From the NCBI GenBank assembly GCA_024103425.1, contig JAGFIS010000004.1, forward strand, positions 158,850-222,849: a stretch of 64,000 nt of DNA, in the 5' to 3' direction. The DNA is from Chitinophagaceae bacterium. Lineage in GTDB: Bacteria > Bacteroidota > Bacteroidia > Chitinophagales > Chitinophagaceae. Made by a program: the position numbers and the translations under genes. Position 1 is the stretch's first letter. Each line of letters opens with the position of its first letter. This document shows, piece by piece, positions 18,509-27,306 of the stretch. The notes under the pieces are model-generated. The model saw only the letters and a program-made list of their open reading frames with translations. It searched no databases and was not told where the DNA came from.

Positions 18509-19459
18509 ATGGCACGACACCCATTCGAAAAGTTCATTACCAAAAAGAGTAATGCTGCAATCAAAGAAAAATTCAAGCAGGAAAAGAAAGCTGCCAAAAA
18601 ACAAAGAGCTGCAGAAATTGCCGAATACCTGCAGAAAAAGAAAGACAGAAAACTAGAGGGCCCGGTAAAACGGACTTCTTCCCCTAAAACACATCAGAAC
18701 AAACCGAAGGTCGACGAACTGATGCCTTTGAATAAGTTTCTCGCACACTGCGGAGTAGCATCTCGCAGAGAGACTGTTTCCATCATCAAAGAAGGAGGTG
18801 TACAGGTGAATGATGTTACCATCACAGATCCGGCCCACCGGGTGTCTGAAAAAGATAAGGTAACGCTAAACGGCAAAAGGCTGCACGTGACCGAAAATAT
18901 GGTGTATATCCTGCTCAACAAGCCAAAAGATTATATCACTACGACCTCAGACCCTAAAGCACGAAAGACAGTGCTTCAACTCATTAAAAATGCAACTCAG
19001 GAGCGTGTGTATCCTGTGGGACGATTAGACAGAAATACATCAGGAGTATTGCTGATTACTAATGATGGCGACCTTACTCAGAAACTCACTCACCCCTCGT
19101 TCAACGTTGAAAAAATCTATGAGGCTAAATTGGATAAGCCTCTCACAAAAGCACACTTTGAAAAAATATTATCGGGTATCATTCTTGAAGACGGCGAAAT
19201 ACATGCCGATGCCCTGGGCTTTCCTGACGAAAAGGATAAAAGTGTTGTAGGGATAGAAATGCACAGCGGGCGTAATCGCATCGTTAGGCGCATCTTCGAG
19301 CACTTCGGTTATGAAGTTAAAGCTCTCGACAGGGTCGTATATGCGGGGCTCACCAAAAAGAATGTAGAACGCGGAAAATGGAGATACCTTAAGGAGAATG
19401 AAGTGCGCCTGCTGAAATATACCAGCAAGAAAACAGGTAAATCGAAAAAGAAACAGTGA
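18509..19459 (+). CDS. RluB/RsuA-family pseudouridine synthase
   Basis: 316 residues from ATG 18509. A Lys/Ala-rich, probably disordered N-terminal tail (1-75) precedes an S4 RNA-binding domain (PLNKFLAHCGVASRRETVSIIKEGGVQVN) and the catalytic domain with GRLDRNTSGVLLITNDGDL, where the Asp of RLD is the catalytic residue. It also has the family end motif GRNRIVRRIFEHFGY. Enzymes of this group make pseudouridine in 23S or 16S rRNA. The basic tail is typical of Bacteroidota members. It overlaps the RluA-family gene by 4 bases, so two pseudouridine synthases are co-transcribed. Confidence 0.92.
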   Translation: MARHPFEKFITKKSNAAIKEKFKQEKKAAKKQRAAEIAEYLQKKKDRKLEGPVKRTSSPKTHQNKPKVDELMPLNKFLAHCGVASRRETVSIIKEGGVQVNDVTITDPAHRVSEKDKVTLNGKRLHVTENMVYILLNKPKDYITTTSDPKARKTVLQLIKNATQERVYPVGRLDRNTSGVLLITNDGDLTQKLTHPSFNVEKIYEAKLDKPLTKAHFEKILSGIILEDGEIHADALGFPDEKDKSVVGIEMHSGRNRIVRRIFEHFGYEVKALDRVVYAGLTKKNVERGKWRYLKENEVRLLKYTSKKTGKSKKKQ

Positions 19460-20172
19460 AGTACGAAATTCTCATTGAGACTGAAGATTACATCGCCGTA
19501 AACAAACCTGCGGGATTACTGAGTATTCCCGACCGGCACGATGATTCAGAGCCTTCGCTTTTTTCACTGCTCAAACAGCGTTATGAAAATATCCTGGTTG
19601 TTCACCGTATCGACAAACCAACCAGCGGAATCATATTATTCGCCAAAACACCTGAAGTACACAAGTATTTTTCTCAACTGTTTGAAAACAGAAAAATAAG
19701 AAAATCGTATACTGGGATTGTACACGGACGCGTGCAGGAAACATCGGGAACAATAGATGCACCGATTGCAGAGAGTCCGTACCGAAAAGGCGAGATGATG
19801 GTATCCCAAAAAGGCAAACCTGCCATCACCCACTTTACAACACTCGAAACCAATTTCTTATTTTCTGTTTTGAACTTTGATCTTGAGACAGGCCGCACGC
19901 ACCAGATCAGGGTACACGCCAAACACATCAATCATCCTTTGCTCTGCGATCCCATTTACGGCGATGGAAAGCCTGTATTTCTATCAGACTTCAAAAAAGA
20001 TTACAACAAAGGAAAAAAAGAAGAAGAAGAAAGACCGCTGCTTAACAGGCTGGCTTTGCACGCCACGTCATTAAACTTTAAAGATCCTAACGGGAAAGAT
20101 GTTCATATTGAAGCTCCTTTGCCGAAAGACATGAAAGCACTGATGAATCAAATGAGAAAGCACATCAGATAA
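19456..20172 (+). CDS. RluA-family pseudouridine synthase
   Basis: 238 residues starting at a GTG that overlaps the previous stop (GTGA). It has the motif HRIDKPTSGIILFAKT with the catalytic Asp, and ETGRTHQIRVHAKHINHPLLCDPIYG, both diagnostic of the RluA group. No S4 domain is present, as in RluA or RluC-like short forms. It should convert specific uridines in rRNA or tRNA. The loop at about residues 178-195 is unusually charged (KKDYNKGKKEEEER). The convergent rimM ends 4 bases away. Confidence 0.93.
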   Translation: MKYEILIETEDYIAVNKPAGLLSIPDRHDDSEPSLFSLLKQRYENILVVHRIDKPTSGIILFAKTPEVHKYFSQLFENRKIRKSYTGIVHGRVQETSGTIDAPIAESPYRKGEMMVSQKGKPAITHFTTLETNFLFSVLNFDLETGRTHQIRVHAKHINHPLLCDPIYGDGKPVFLSDFKKDYNKGKKEEEERPLLNRLALHATSLNFKDPNGKDVHIEAPLPKDMKALMNQMRKHIR

Positions 20173-20176
20173 AAAG

Positions 20177-20692
20177 CTACGATTTGTAAACATCGAGGAG
20201 GCCGTCGGGCAACTCCATGTGGAGAATTTTATTCTTCTTATCAATCCCCTTCAGGAATTCTTCGTTCACCGGTATCAACACCTCTACACCCTGCCACATA
20301 ACCTTACATAATAGCTGATAAGGCATCTCGATAATCTCATCAACCCGTCCAATTAAATTACCGCCATCCATAACTTCATATCCCAGAAAAGATATGGGAG
20401 CATTTTTCCCTGCCAGCCTCTTAAAATCTTCTTCCTTCAGCCAGATTTCTTTTCCCAGCAAACGCGAGGCAGCTTCACGTGTAGTGATGCCATCCAGCTC
20501 GATATATGTTTCATCCGATTTGGAGGCAGTGGTTGCTGTTAGAAACCATGGAATAAATGAGCCTGTGCTTTCTTTTGTAAAAACGGCTTCCACTCCATCG
20601 AGTTTCGACCGCTTACCCAAAGCGTGTTTCAATATCATCCTGCCCGCAACACCATGCACGGCCACAATTCTTCCGATACTGATGTATTCCAT
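20177..20692 (-). CDS. rimM: ribosome maturation factor RimM
   Basis: 171 residues, normal for the family. The N-terminal barrel starts ISIGRIVAVHGVAGRMILKHAL, and the PRC-barrel half contains FLGYEVMDGGNLIGRVDEI and ends VLIPVNEEFLKGIDKKNKILHMELPDGLLDV. RimM binds ribosomal protein S19 and helps 30S maturation. In many bacteria it is next to rpsP and trmD; here it stands alone. Confidence 0.93.
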   Translation of the reverse strand: MEYISIGRIVAVHGVAGRMILKHALGKRSKLDGVEAVFTKESTGSFIPWFLTATTASKSDETYIELDGITTREAASRLLGKEIWLKEEDFKRLAGKNAPISFLGYEVMDGGNLIGRVDEIIEMPYQLLCKVMWQGVEVLIPVNEEFLKGIDKKNKILHMELPDGLLDVYKS

Positions 20693-20801
20693 ACAGGCAA
20701 AAGTATCTAATGAATGAGAATTGAGGCAAAGTCTTTATAAGAATCTCATGTTTTGGATTGCACCTTCCGAATTAGAATTACCCGAATAAAAGTTTATTTG
20801 T

Positions 20802-21011
20802 TTATGCGTTTATCTGTTTAGTGATAAGTGTAGCTGCTTGTTTCCCTTCTCTGCAGTTGTCTTTTACAGCAACAAAGACGCTTCGCTTACAGGTGCGGGA
20901 AGCCTCCATGGTTTGCAGCAATTCATCAGACGCTACCATATCTCCTAACTTTGCCGGAATTGAATCTTGCATTAATATCAGACATAAAGCGAACCTTAAA
21001 ATCTCTTTCAT
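20802..21011 (-). CDS. possible small secreted protein (69 residues)
   Basis: The 525-base gap between rimM and the sigma factor gene holds a minus-strand frame from ATG 21011. It begins with a hydrophobic, signal-like segment (MKEILRFALCLILMQDSIPA), followed by a soluble part with two Cys (ASRTCKRSVFVAVKDNCREG) and a hydrophilic end. The amino-acid mix looks protein-like, but an overlapping plus-strand frame (20821-21069) is also open, there is no clear promoter, and no family is known to me. The upstream extension to 21176 crosses the terminator region and is not favoured. Confidence 0.3.
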   Translation of the reverse strand: MKEILRFALCLILMQDSIPAKLGDMVASDELLQTMEASRTCKRSVFVAVKDNCREGKQAATLITKQINA

Positions 21012-21163
21012 GCGTTGGCTTCCGAAAGCGATAAATGCCAATGTCATCCTTAAATACAAGGCGTCATAACGCCTTGTTGTTTGCCCCTTCATCAATTCGT
21101 ATCGCACGAAACCGACAGTACTGAATTGACTCCTACAACACAAAGCGGAAGATTTGAAAATAA

Positions 21164-21188
21164 AAAACAGAGACAAAATCTCTGTTTT
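21164..21188 (-). terminator. terminator of the sigma factor gene
   Basis: AAAACAGAGA (21164-21173) and TCTCTGTTTT (21179-21188) make a perfect 10-bp stem with loop CAAAA, 30 bases after the sigma factor stop. A-rich and T-rich flanks let it work in both directions. Confidence 0.8.
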
Positions 21189-21217
21189 AAACTATACAAC
21201 CAAAACATCAATGTTTC

Positions 21218-22087
21218 TTAGGTTCCCATGAACTCCCTCAACGGGGTATGTTCAGTTGCGGCTCTCAGCTTTTCGAGCGCTTTGTCTTTTATCTGACGTA
21301 CACGCTCGCGCGTTAGGCCATATCTTTCGGCAAGTTCTTCCATGCACACAGGGTACCCCCCTCCGATTCCATAAAGCAGGCAGATCACCTCTCTTTCCCG
21401 CGGCTTCAAAACTGATAATGCTCTTTCTATTTCATAGGCCAGGCTATCCGAAAATTCCATCTTCTTGCTGGCACTATCGGCATTTTTATTTTCCATCACA
21501 TCGATGAGCGTGCTTTCATCATCCTCACCGATCGGACTGTCAGTGCTCACATGTCGTGCTGTTACATTCATCATTGCAGTTATCTCCTCAACTTCGACAC
21601 CAAGATAAAGCGCTACCTCATCAGTGGTTGGGGGTCGCTCGAGTTCCTGTTCAAGGTGCGCCATTGCTCTTACAAGCTTCGATGTCAATCCTACCTTATT
21701 TAATGGCAGTCTTACAATCCTTGCATTTTCTGCCAGTGCCTGCATAATGCTTTGGCGAATCCACCAAACGGCGTACGAGATAAATTTAAATCCACGTGTT
21801 TCGTCGAAACGTTGAGCTGCCTTAATAAGGCCCAGGTTGCCCTCATTGATCAGGTCGGGCAGTGTGAGTCCTTGATTCTGGTATTGCTTGGCAACAGAAA
21901 CAACAAAACGCAGGTTTGCTTTTGTCAGCTTATCCAGCGCTTTCTGGTCGCCTAATTTTATTAATTCAGCCAGTTGAACCTCTTCCTCAGCAGTAATCAT
22001 ATCTACTTTTCCAATCTCCTGCAGGTATTTTTCAAGGCTTTCACTCTCACGATTTGTAATCGATTTCGAGATTTTCAATTGCCGCAT
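21218..22087 (-). CDS. sigma-70 family RNA polymerase sigma factor (RpoD/SigA type)
   Basis: 289 residues from the ATG giving [25 protein letters not shown]; an ATG two codons earlier (22093) is possible. Region 2 ([37 protein letters not shown]) and region 4 helix-turn-helix ([20 protein letters not shown]) are intact, and region 1.1 is absent, as in Bacteroidota primary sigma factors. Region 4 reads [21 protein letters not shown] where Bacteroidota RpoD usually reads close to FFGIG-hP-(M)(S/T)LEDIGEKF, and region 3 ([25 protein letters not shown]) is also unusual. It may therefore be a paralogue of the housekeeping factor. Confidence 0.9.
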   Translation of the reverse strand: MRQLKISKSITNRESESLEKYLQEIGKVDMITAEEEVQLAELIKLGDQKALDKLTKANLRFVVSVAKQYQNQGLTLPDLINEGNLGLIKAAQRFDETRGFKFISYAVWWIRQSIMQALAENARIVRLPLNKVGLTSKLVRAMAHLEQELERPPTTDEVALYLGVEVEEITAMMNVTARHVSTDSPIGEDDESTLIDVMENKNADSASKKMEFSDSLAYEIERALSVLKPREREVICLLYGIGGGYPVCMEELAERYGLTRERVRQIKDKALEKLRAATEHTPLREFMGT

Positions 22088-22291
22088 ACTCATAAATGGG
22101 TACGTTTTCTATGGGTTTCAGTTAGTTATTAGTGTTTGGAATACATCGCTTTTTTTGAGCACGATTCCGTTTACTATAACGACAATTGAGGCCTTTTAAG
22201 TATATTTTTAACAGATATTATTGTAAATCACTATCTTATGCCCCGCCAATATAGAGGTTATGCCTTGTATTTCCACATTTCATATCTTTTA

Positions 22292-22321
22292 TTGGCTAAG
22301 TCAATTAATTTTCTATTATTG
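22292..22321 (+). promoter_or_regulatory. weak candidate promoter of the START-like gene
   Basis: TTG at 22292-22294, 19 bases, then TATTATTG at 22314-22321, one base from TAnnTTTG; 34 bases before the ATG. Confidence 0.35.
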
Positions 22322-22355
22322 CAAAAATGACGATTATTAATCCGAACAAATTAAA

Positions 22356-22736
22356 ATGGGTAAGAAAGTAAAATATAGCCTGGAGTTTCCGGTGAGGTGT
22401 TCACCCGGCATTTTGTATGAGTTTTTGTCTACTTCGAATGGATTGCAGGAATGGTTCGCCGATAAGGTAGAAGATGATCACGAAGGCTTTGAATTTACAT
22501 GGTCGGGATCCTCTCAACATGCAAAAGTTTTAGAGAAAGAAGAAAACAAATTAGTCCGTTACCAATGGGAAGACGCGGATAAGGATGAGTACTTTGAATT
22601 CAGAATTGATAAATCAGAAGTAACAAATCAAATCATACTGGTTGTAACCGACTTTGCTGAAAAGTCGGATATTAAGGATGCCGAATTGCTGTGGGATACT
22701 CAAATAAAAGACCTGCTTTACAGAATCGGTAACTAG
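22356..22736 (+). CDS. START/AHSA1-like domain protein
   Basis: 126 residues. It begins KVKYSLEFPVRCSPGILYEFLSTSNGLQEWFADKV, the first strand and helices of the SRPBCC (Bet v1/AHSA1) fold, continues with FEFTWSGSSQHAKVLEKEENKLVRYQW, and ends with a long C-terminal helix (SDIKDAELLWDTQIKDLLYRIG). Short START-like proteins of this form are widespread in Bacteroidota. The ligand is unknown. It is not clearly linked to a neighbour; the lptF/G-like gene has its own -7 element. Confidence 0.83.
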   Translation: MGKKVKYSLEFPVRCSPGILYEFLSTSNGLQEWFADKVEDDHEGFEFTWSGSSQHAKVLEKEENKLVRYQWEDADKDEYFEFRIDKSEVTNQIILVVTDFAEKSDIKDAELLWDTQIKDLLYRIGN

Positions 22737-22898
22737 ACCGTCCACTCCCGGAGAAAATCATACACTCCTGACACCAATTTTTCTGTATTCATTTTCAGGT
22801 AAAAGAAAAGTAGTGGCGGGTTGCACTTTTGCCTTATATATTATCATTCATTTAGCTAATGAAACTCTAATTACCTGCTGTTCATTTTAGGAAAGGTT

Positions 22899-22906
22899 TA
22901 TTTTTG
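22899..22906 (+). promoter_or_regulatory. -7 element of the LptF/G permease gene
   Basis: TATTTTTG, an exact TAnnTTTG, lies 54 bases before the ATG at 22960. The GTG at 22906 overlaps it and cannot be the start. Confidence 0.55.
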
Positions 22907-22959
22907 TGCCCGCGCCGCTGGCTGGCCACTATAACGGCCGCTTCTCAGCAGATTATTCA

Positions 22960-24435
22960 ATGATCAAAAAACTCGATATACTCATCCTGAAGGCTTTTGC
23001 AGGCCCTTTCATTGGAGCATTCTTCGTGACAGTTTTCATCTTCATGATGCAAATTCTGTGGAAGTATATCGATGATCTTGTGGGCAAAGGACTTGATTTC
23101 CTGACATTGGCCGAATTCATGATTTATGCGAGTGCTACATTGGTGGCATTAGCGCTGCCCATCTCCATCCTGTTGAGCAGCATTATGACCTTTGGAAAAC
23201 TGGGAGAAAACTTCGAGCTGGTAGCCATTAAATCTTCAGGAATATCTTTTCTGAGGTTTATGAGGCCATTACTTATCGTAACGGTTTTCTTCACCGGTGT
23301 TGCCTTCTTCTTTTCTAATAATGTGGAACCGGTAGCCAACCTGAAGTTTGCAAGAATCTATCACGACATCTACCGCAAGAGCCCTGCCTTCGACCTGAGA
23401 CCGGGTGTATTTTACAACGGCTTCTCGGGATTCTCAATTAAGGTGGCTGAGAAAAAACATGACAGTATCCTGAAAGATATAGTCATCTATGAGATCTCCA
23501 ACAGCCCGCGCGACAATGTCATCATTGCGAAAGACGGTAAGATGCTCATGAGCAAGGATAAGAACTTTATTGAGTTCCACTTGTACGACGGGCACCGGTA
23601 TCAGGAAGTGTATGATTACGACCCGAATAAATCGGAGTTTATCAACCTCGGTTTCAAGGATTACAACAAACTGTTCGATCTCAGTCAGCTCGATTTGCAG
23701 AAAACATCCGACAGCCTTTTCAAGAACAATATGCGAATGAAAACCATCGGCCAGTTGGGAGAAGACCTCGACTCACTGCGCAAAATGCCCGACAGCGCCG
23801 ACCGGAGGCTGGCGATGAGTCTTTCGTCCTACATCAGATATATGCGTTATAAAGATTCTACCATTCAGAAAAAAGATATTCATGACACCGTTGCGATAGT
23901 ACCACCTGTAACGAATGATACGGCAACAGGATTTACTGCCTTGATTCCTGACTCCATAAGAATGTCTGTAAAAAATACAGCACTCAATTCTATAGAAAAC
24001 CTCAGGAATCTGGTGAAGATGAATGACGAGGAACTGAAAGAACTCAAACAAGAAACAGTTCTCTACCAGATCGAGTGGCATAAAAAACTCAGCCTGTCTG
24101 TTGCGTGCCTGGTATTATTTCTTATTGGCGCACCACTCGGCTCGATTATTCGTCGGGGCGGACTTGGATTGCCATTGGTGGTTGCCATCATTTTCTTTAT
24201 GATCTTTTACCTGCTGATGATCTTCGGAGCCAAGTTTGCAAAAGACCAGGTGTTGCCTGTTGTACTCGGCATGTGGCTACCTGTTATTGTATTGACACCG
24301 GTTGGTCTGTTCCTTAATTACAAGGCCATGCACGATTCGCAACTGTTCAACAAAGAATTCTATTTCCGCCTGGGAAAACGATTGAAGAAGTATATCCCTT
24401 TCATAAAGAAGGACGAGGAAGTGCCGGTAGTTTAA
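22960..24435 (+). CDS. LptF/LptG family lipopolysaccharide export permease
   Basis: 491 residues from ATG 22960 (MIKKLDILILKAFAGPFIGAFFVTVFIF). Three membrane helices lie in the first 125 residues and three in the last 110, with a large periplasmic domain between them. This is the YjgP/YjgQ (LptF/LptG) layout. The protein would work with the LptB ATPase to pull LPS from the inner membrane to the periplasmic bridge. A Ser/Asp-rich insert (around 285-345, NDTATGFTALIPDS) enlarges the periplasmic part, as in other Bacteroidota members. LptF and LptG cannot be told apart here. It is monocistronic. Confidence 0.9.
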   Translation: MIKKLDILILKAFAGPFIGAFFVTVFIFMMQILWKYIDDLVGKGLDFLTLAEFMIYASATLVALALPISILLSSIMTFGKLGENFELVAIKSSGISFLRFMRPLLIVTVFFTGVAFFFSNNVEPVANLKFARIYHDIYRKSPAFDLRPGVFYNGFSGFSIKVAEKKHDSILKDIVIYEISNSPRDNVIIAKDGKMLMSKDKNFIEFHLYDGHRYQEVYDYDPNKSEFINLGFKDYNKLFDLSQLDLQKTSDSLFKNNMRMKTIGQLGEDLDSLRKMPDSADRRLAMSLSSYIRYMRYKDSTIQKKDIHDTVAIVPPVTNDTATGFTALIPDSIRMSVKNTALNSIENLRNLVKMNDEELKELKQETVLYQIEWHKKLSLSVACLVLFLIGAPLGSIIRRGGLGLPLVVAIIFFMIFYLLMIFGAKFAKDQVLPVVLGMWLPVIVLTPVGLFLNYKAMHDSQLFNKEFYFRLGKRLKKYIPFIKKDEEVPVV

Positions 24436-24443
24436 AGAGGAGG

Positions 24444-24521
24444 GTCTATAAATAGACTCAGCCTTTGATTCAGAAGAGCGTCCGGAGAACCGGTCATCCC
24501 AACTAACCAAAGGCTGATTTT
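24444..24521 (+). other. structured sequence after the LptF/G gene
   Basis: GTCTAT-AA-ATAGAC (24444-24457) is followed directly by TCAGCCTTTG (24458-24467) pairing with CAAAGGCTGA (24508-24517). Inside that loop CCGG-AGAA-CCGG (24482-24493) makes a third hairpin. ATTTTGAAAA follows. It may be a multi-stem terminator or a small RNA; the U-run is short. Confidence 0.4.
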
Positions 24522-24666
24522 GAAAAGCAATCTGGCACAAATGTAATAATAACTTTCAATCAAAACCAAATATAATAATCCACTTTTCCAAGTTTTGGCA
24601 AGTTTTTCGCTTTTTTCAAAAGTGGTATATTCGTGGCCTTCTAAAAATTTAAATTTTCTAACGAAC

Positions 24667-26031
24667 ATGAAAGAATGGAAAGAATATCAGGAACAAAATA
24701 AAGACAGGTTTCTTAACGAAATGATGGATTTGCTCAGGATTCCGTCAGTCAGCGCTCAAAGTGAACATAAAAAAGATATGGCTACTTGCGCCGAGGCAGT
24801 GAAAAACAGCCTGCTGGCTGCAGGTGCCGACAAAGCAGAGGTAATGCCTACTGAAGGTATTCCCGTTGTTTACGGCGAAAAGATTGTAGATCCCTCACTT
24901 CCTACCGTACTCGTTTACGGTCACTACGACGTGCAGCCTGTAGAGCCGCTGGAGTTGTGGCATACCAGTCCATTTGAACCTACCATCAAAGACGGCAATG
25001 TATATGCCCGCGGTTCTGCCGACGACAAAGGACAGTTCTTTATGCATGTGAAAGCCCTCGAGGTGATGGCAAAGACTAACACCATGAAGACAAACATTAA
25101 ATTCCTGATCGAGGGTGAGGAAGAAGTGGGTTCGCCCAGCCTCGGAAAGTTCGTACACAATCATAAAGAACTTCTGAAAGCTGATGTTATCCTCATCAGC
25201 GACAGTGCCATGCTGAGTATGGACACACCATCCCTTGATGTGGGAATGAGAGGCTTGTCTTATATAGAGGTAGAAGTAACGGGAGCTAACCGCGACCTGC
25301 ACAGCGGAACATACGGTGGTGCTGTTGCCAACCCGATTACTATTCTTGCCAAGATGATTGCCGATTGCCACGATGAAAACAATCACATTACCATCCCCGG
25401 ATTTTACGATGATGTATTAACGGCTACTGAAGAAGAAAGAGCACTGATGGCAAAGGCTCCGTTTAACGAAGAAGAATACAAAAAAGAAATAGGTATTAAT
25501 GCGCTTTGGGGAGAAAAAGGCTATACCACTTTTGAGAGAACAGGTATCCGCCCGACTCTCGAACTCAATGGTATTTGGGGTGGTTACACAGGTGAAGGAT
25601 CAAAGACAGTATTGCCTTCGAAAGCAACAGCTAAGATTTCAGCACGATTAGTGCCCAACCAATCATCGAAGAAAATGACAAAGCTGCTGCTCGACTACTT
25701 CTCTTCTGTTGCTCCCGAAGGCGTAACCGTTAAAGCATTTGAGCATCACGGGGGCGAACCTTACCTGACACCCATCGACAGTAAAGGATATCAGGCAGCT
25801 GCCAAAGCGATTCAGGCTACATTTGGAAAAGAGCCTGTACCCGTAAGAGGCGGCGGAAGCATTCCTATCTGCTCTATCCTGGAACAGGAGCTGGGTATCA
25901 AAATTATTTTCATGGGATTCGGGCTCGACAGCGACGGACTGCACTCTCCCAATGAAAAATATGGAATTGCGAACTTCTATAAAGGAATCGAGACCATACC
26001 CTACTTCCACAAATATTTTGCAGAAGGTTAA
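24667..26031 (+). CDS. M20-family metallodipeptidase
   Basis: 454 residues from ATG 24667; the in-frame TTG 72 bases upstream adds a poor N-terminus. Metal-site motifs are in order: TVLVYGHYDVQP (His ligand and Asp), ARGSADDKGQ (bridging Asp), EGEEEVGSPS (general base Glu and ligand Glu), ISDSAML (Asp) and the C-terminal HSPNEKYG (His). The lid domain carries the family motif DLHSGTYGGAVANP. This is the CNDP/PepV-like dipeptidase branch, a cytosolic two-zinc enzyme that splits dipeptides. A terminator follows at 26046-26073. Confidence 0.93.
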   Translation: MKEWKEYQEQNKDRFLNEMMDLLRIPSVSAQSEHKKDMATCAEAVKNSLLAAGADKAEVMPTEGIPVVYGEKIVDPSLPTVLVYGHYDVQPVEPLELWHTSPFEPTIKDGNVYARGSADDKGQFFMHVKALEVMAKTNTMKTNIKFLIEGEEEVGSPSLGKFVHNHKELLKADVILISDSAMLSMDTPSLDVGMRGLSYIEVEVTGANRDLHSGTYGGAVANPITILAKMIADCHDENNHITIPGFYDDVLTATEEERALMAKAPFNEEEYKKEIGINALWGEKGYTTFERTGIRPTLELNGIWGGYTGEGSKTVLPSKATAKISARLVPNQSSKKMTKLLLDYFSSVAPEGVTVKAFEHHGGEPYLTPIDSKGYQAAAKAIQATFGKEPVPVRGGGSIPICSILEQELGIKIIFMGFGLDSDGLHSPNEKYGIANFYKGIETIPYFHKYFAEG

Positions 26032-26045
26032 AAAAATAAGAGAAT

Positions 26046-26073
26046 GTCCTTGGCAGAAGCTGAGGACTTTTTT
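26046..26073 (+). terminator. terminator after the dipeptidase gene
   Basis: GTCCT (26046-26050) pairs with AGGAC (26063-26067), followed by seven T. Confidence 0.65.
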
Positions 26074-26099
26074 TATCTCAACAATACAATAGTTACAAC

Positions 26100-27260
26100 A
26101 TGAAAAGATTTCTAGCTCTTGCCTTGATCTTTTTTGCCACGGCAGCATACAGCCAGGAGAAGAACTTCACGGTATCAGGGGATATCAAAGGTTTCGATAC
26201 CGACTTCATGCGTGTGATCATAAAAGACAGTACTCAACCCAAAGGATATTTTATTGACTCTATTCCGGTGAAGAATCATCGCACTTTCAGCTATAGTATG
26301 CACATCGATAAAATGCAGTACATGACATTATATCCAAATGTTGATCGTACGGTTAAAAGAACTAAAGACGGGAACGGCTATTACCCGGCGAAATCGTCGC
26401 AGTTGCAATTCATTGCCACACCAGGAGGAAAAGTTTTCTTTAGCGGAGAAATCACAGATTACGTGGATGCATACCCTTCAGGGGATAAGGCCAACGAAGA
26501 TCTGGCAAAACTCAACCGCAAAATGAATCCGCTCGTGAACAAGGCGGTAAACCTTATGGTAGAGATCAGCGGAAAAGATATAGACACTGCCGATGCGCGT
26601 GTGAAGCAAATTGAAAAAGAAATAGACGAGCTCGATGAAAAAAGCACCGCAATTAAAGTGCAGTTCGTTAAAGATAACCCGTCTTCTATTGCGGCAGCAT
26701 GGGCACTTTCGGATATGATGATAAGGTCTGAAGTAACCGAAGACGAAGCTGTAGAGTTATTCGATAAGATGGATAAGGAACTAGCCTCCACTCCATTTTA
26801 CAATGAAGTAGCACAGAGAGTGGAAGGGCTCAAAGCAACTGCCGCAGGAAATATCTCTCCGGATATCATCTCCTCCAATACATACGACAAGGCGCCTTTT
26901 GACCTCAAGTCGCTTCGCGGAAAATATGTAGTGCTCGACTTCTGGGGTACCTGGTGCATGCCTTGTATTTCGGGAATGCCGAAAATGAAAGAATATCTGG
27001 ATAAGTACAAAGGCAAAATGGAAATTGTTGGTATTGCTCAGGAATCTGACGATGGTACAAGCTGGCGCGAATTCCTGAATAAAAATAAAGGTTACCGGTG
27101 GTATCAGGTTTTGAACAGGCCTGAGGATGATTATGTGCTGAAATTCAGTGTAGCGGGATTTCCGACAAAAATCATTATCGATCCTCAAGGCAAAATCGTT
27201 GAACGTTTTGTTGGCGAAGATGACGCTATTTACAATAAGCTGGATGAACTACTTAAGTAG
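26100..27260 (+). CDS. DUF4369 + TlpA-like thioredoxin-family protein
   Basis: 386 residues. A signal peptide (MKRFLALALIFFATAAYSQ) is followed by a DUF4369-type beta domain (about 22-130, NFTVSGDIKGFDTDFMRVIIKD), a helical linker rich in Glu/Asp, and a thioredoxin fold from about residue 255. The redox motif is WCMPC (Cys at about 285 and 288) in VVLDFWGTWCMPC, and the cis-Pro lies in AGFPTKIIIDPQG. It should be a periplasmic disulfide reductase or oxidase of the TlpA/ResA type. This two-domain form is very common in Bacteroidota. The partner is not shown by the context. Confidence 0.92.
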   Translation: MKRFLALALIFFATAAYSQEKNFTVSGDIKGFDTDFMRVIIKDSTQPKGYFIDSIPVKNHRTFSYSMHIDKMQYMTLYPNVDRTVKRTKDGNGYYPAKSSQLQFIATPGGKVFFSGEITDYVDAYPSGDKANEDLAKLNRKMNPLVNKAVNLMVEISGKDIDTADARVKQIEKEIDELDEKSTAIKVQFVKDNPSSIAAAWALSDMMIRSEVTEDEAVELFDKMDKELASTPFYNEVAQRVEGLKATAAGNISPDIISSNTYDKAPFDLKSLRGKYVVLDFWGTWCMPCISGMPKMKEYLDKYKGKMEIVGIAQESDDGTSWREFLNKNKGYRWYQVLNRPEDDYVLKFSVAGFPTKIIIDPQGKIVERFVGEDDAIYNKLDELLK

Positions 27261-27306
27261 TACTTTGCCTGCGCCACGACGCTAAAACCATAGAATGCAA
27301 AGTTTT

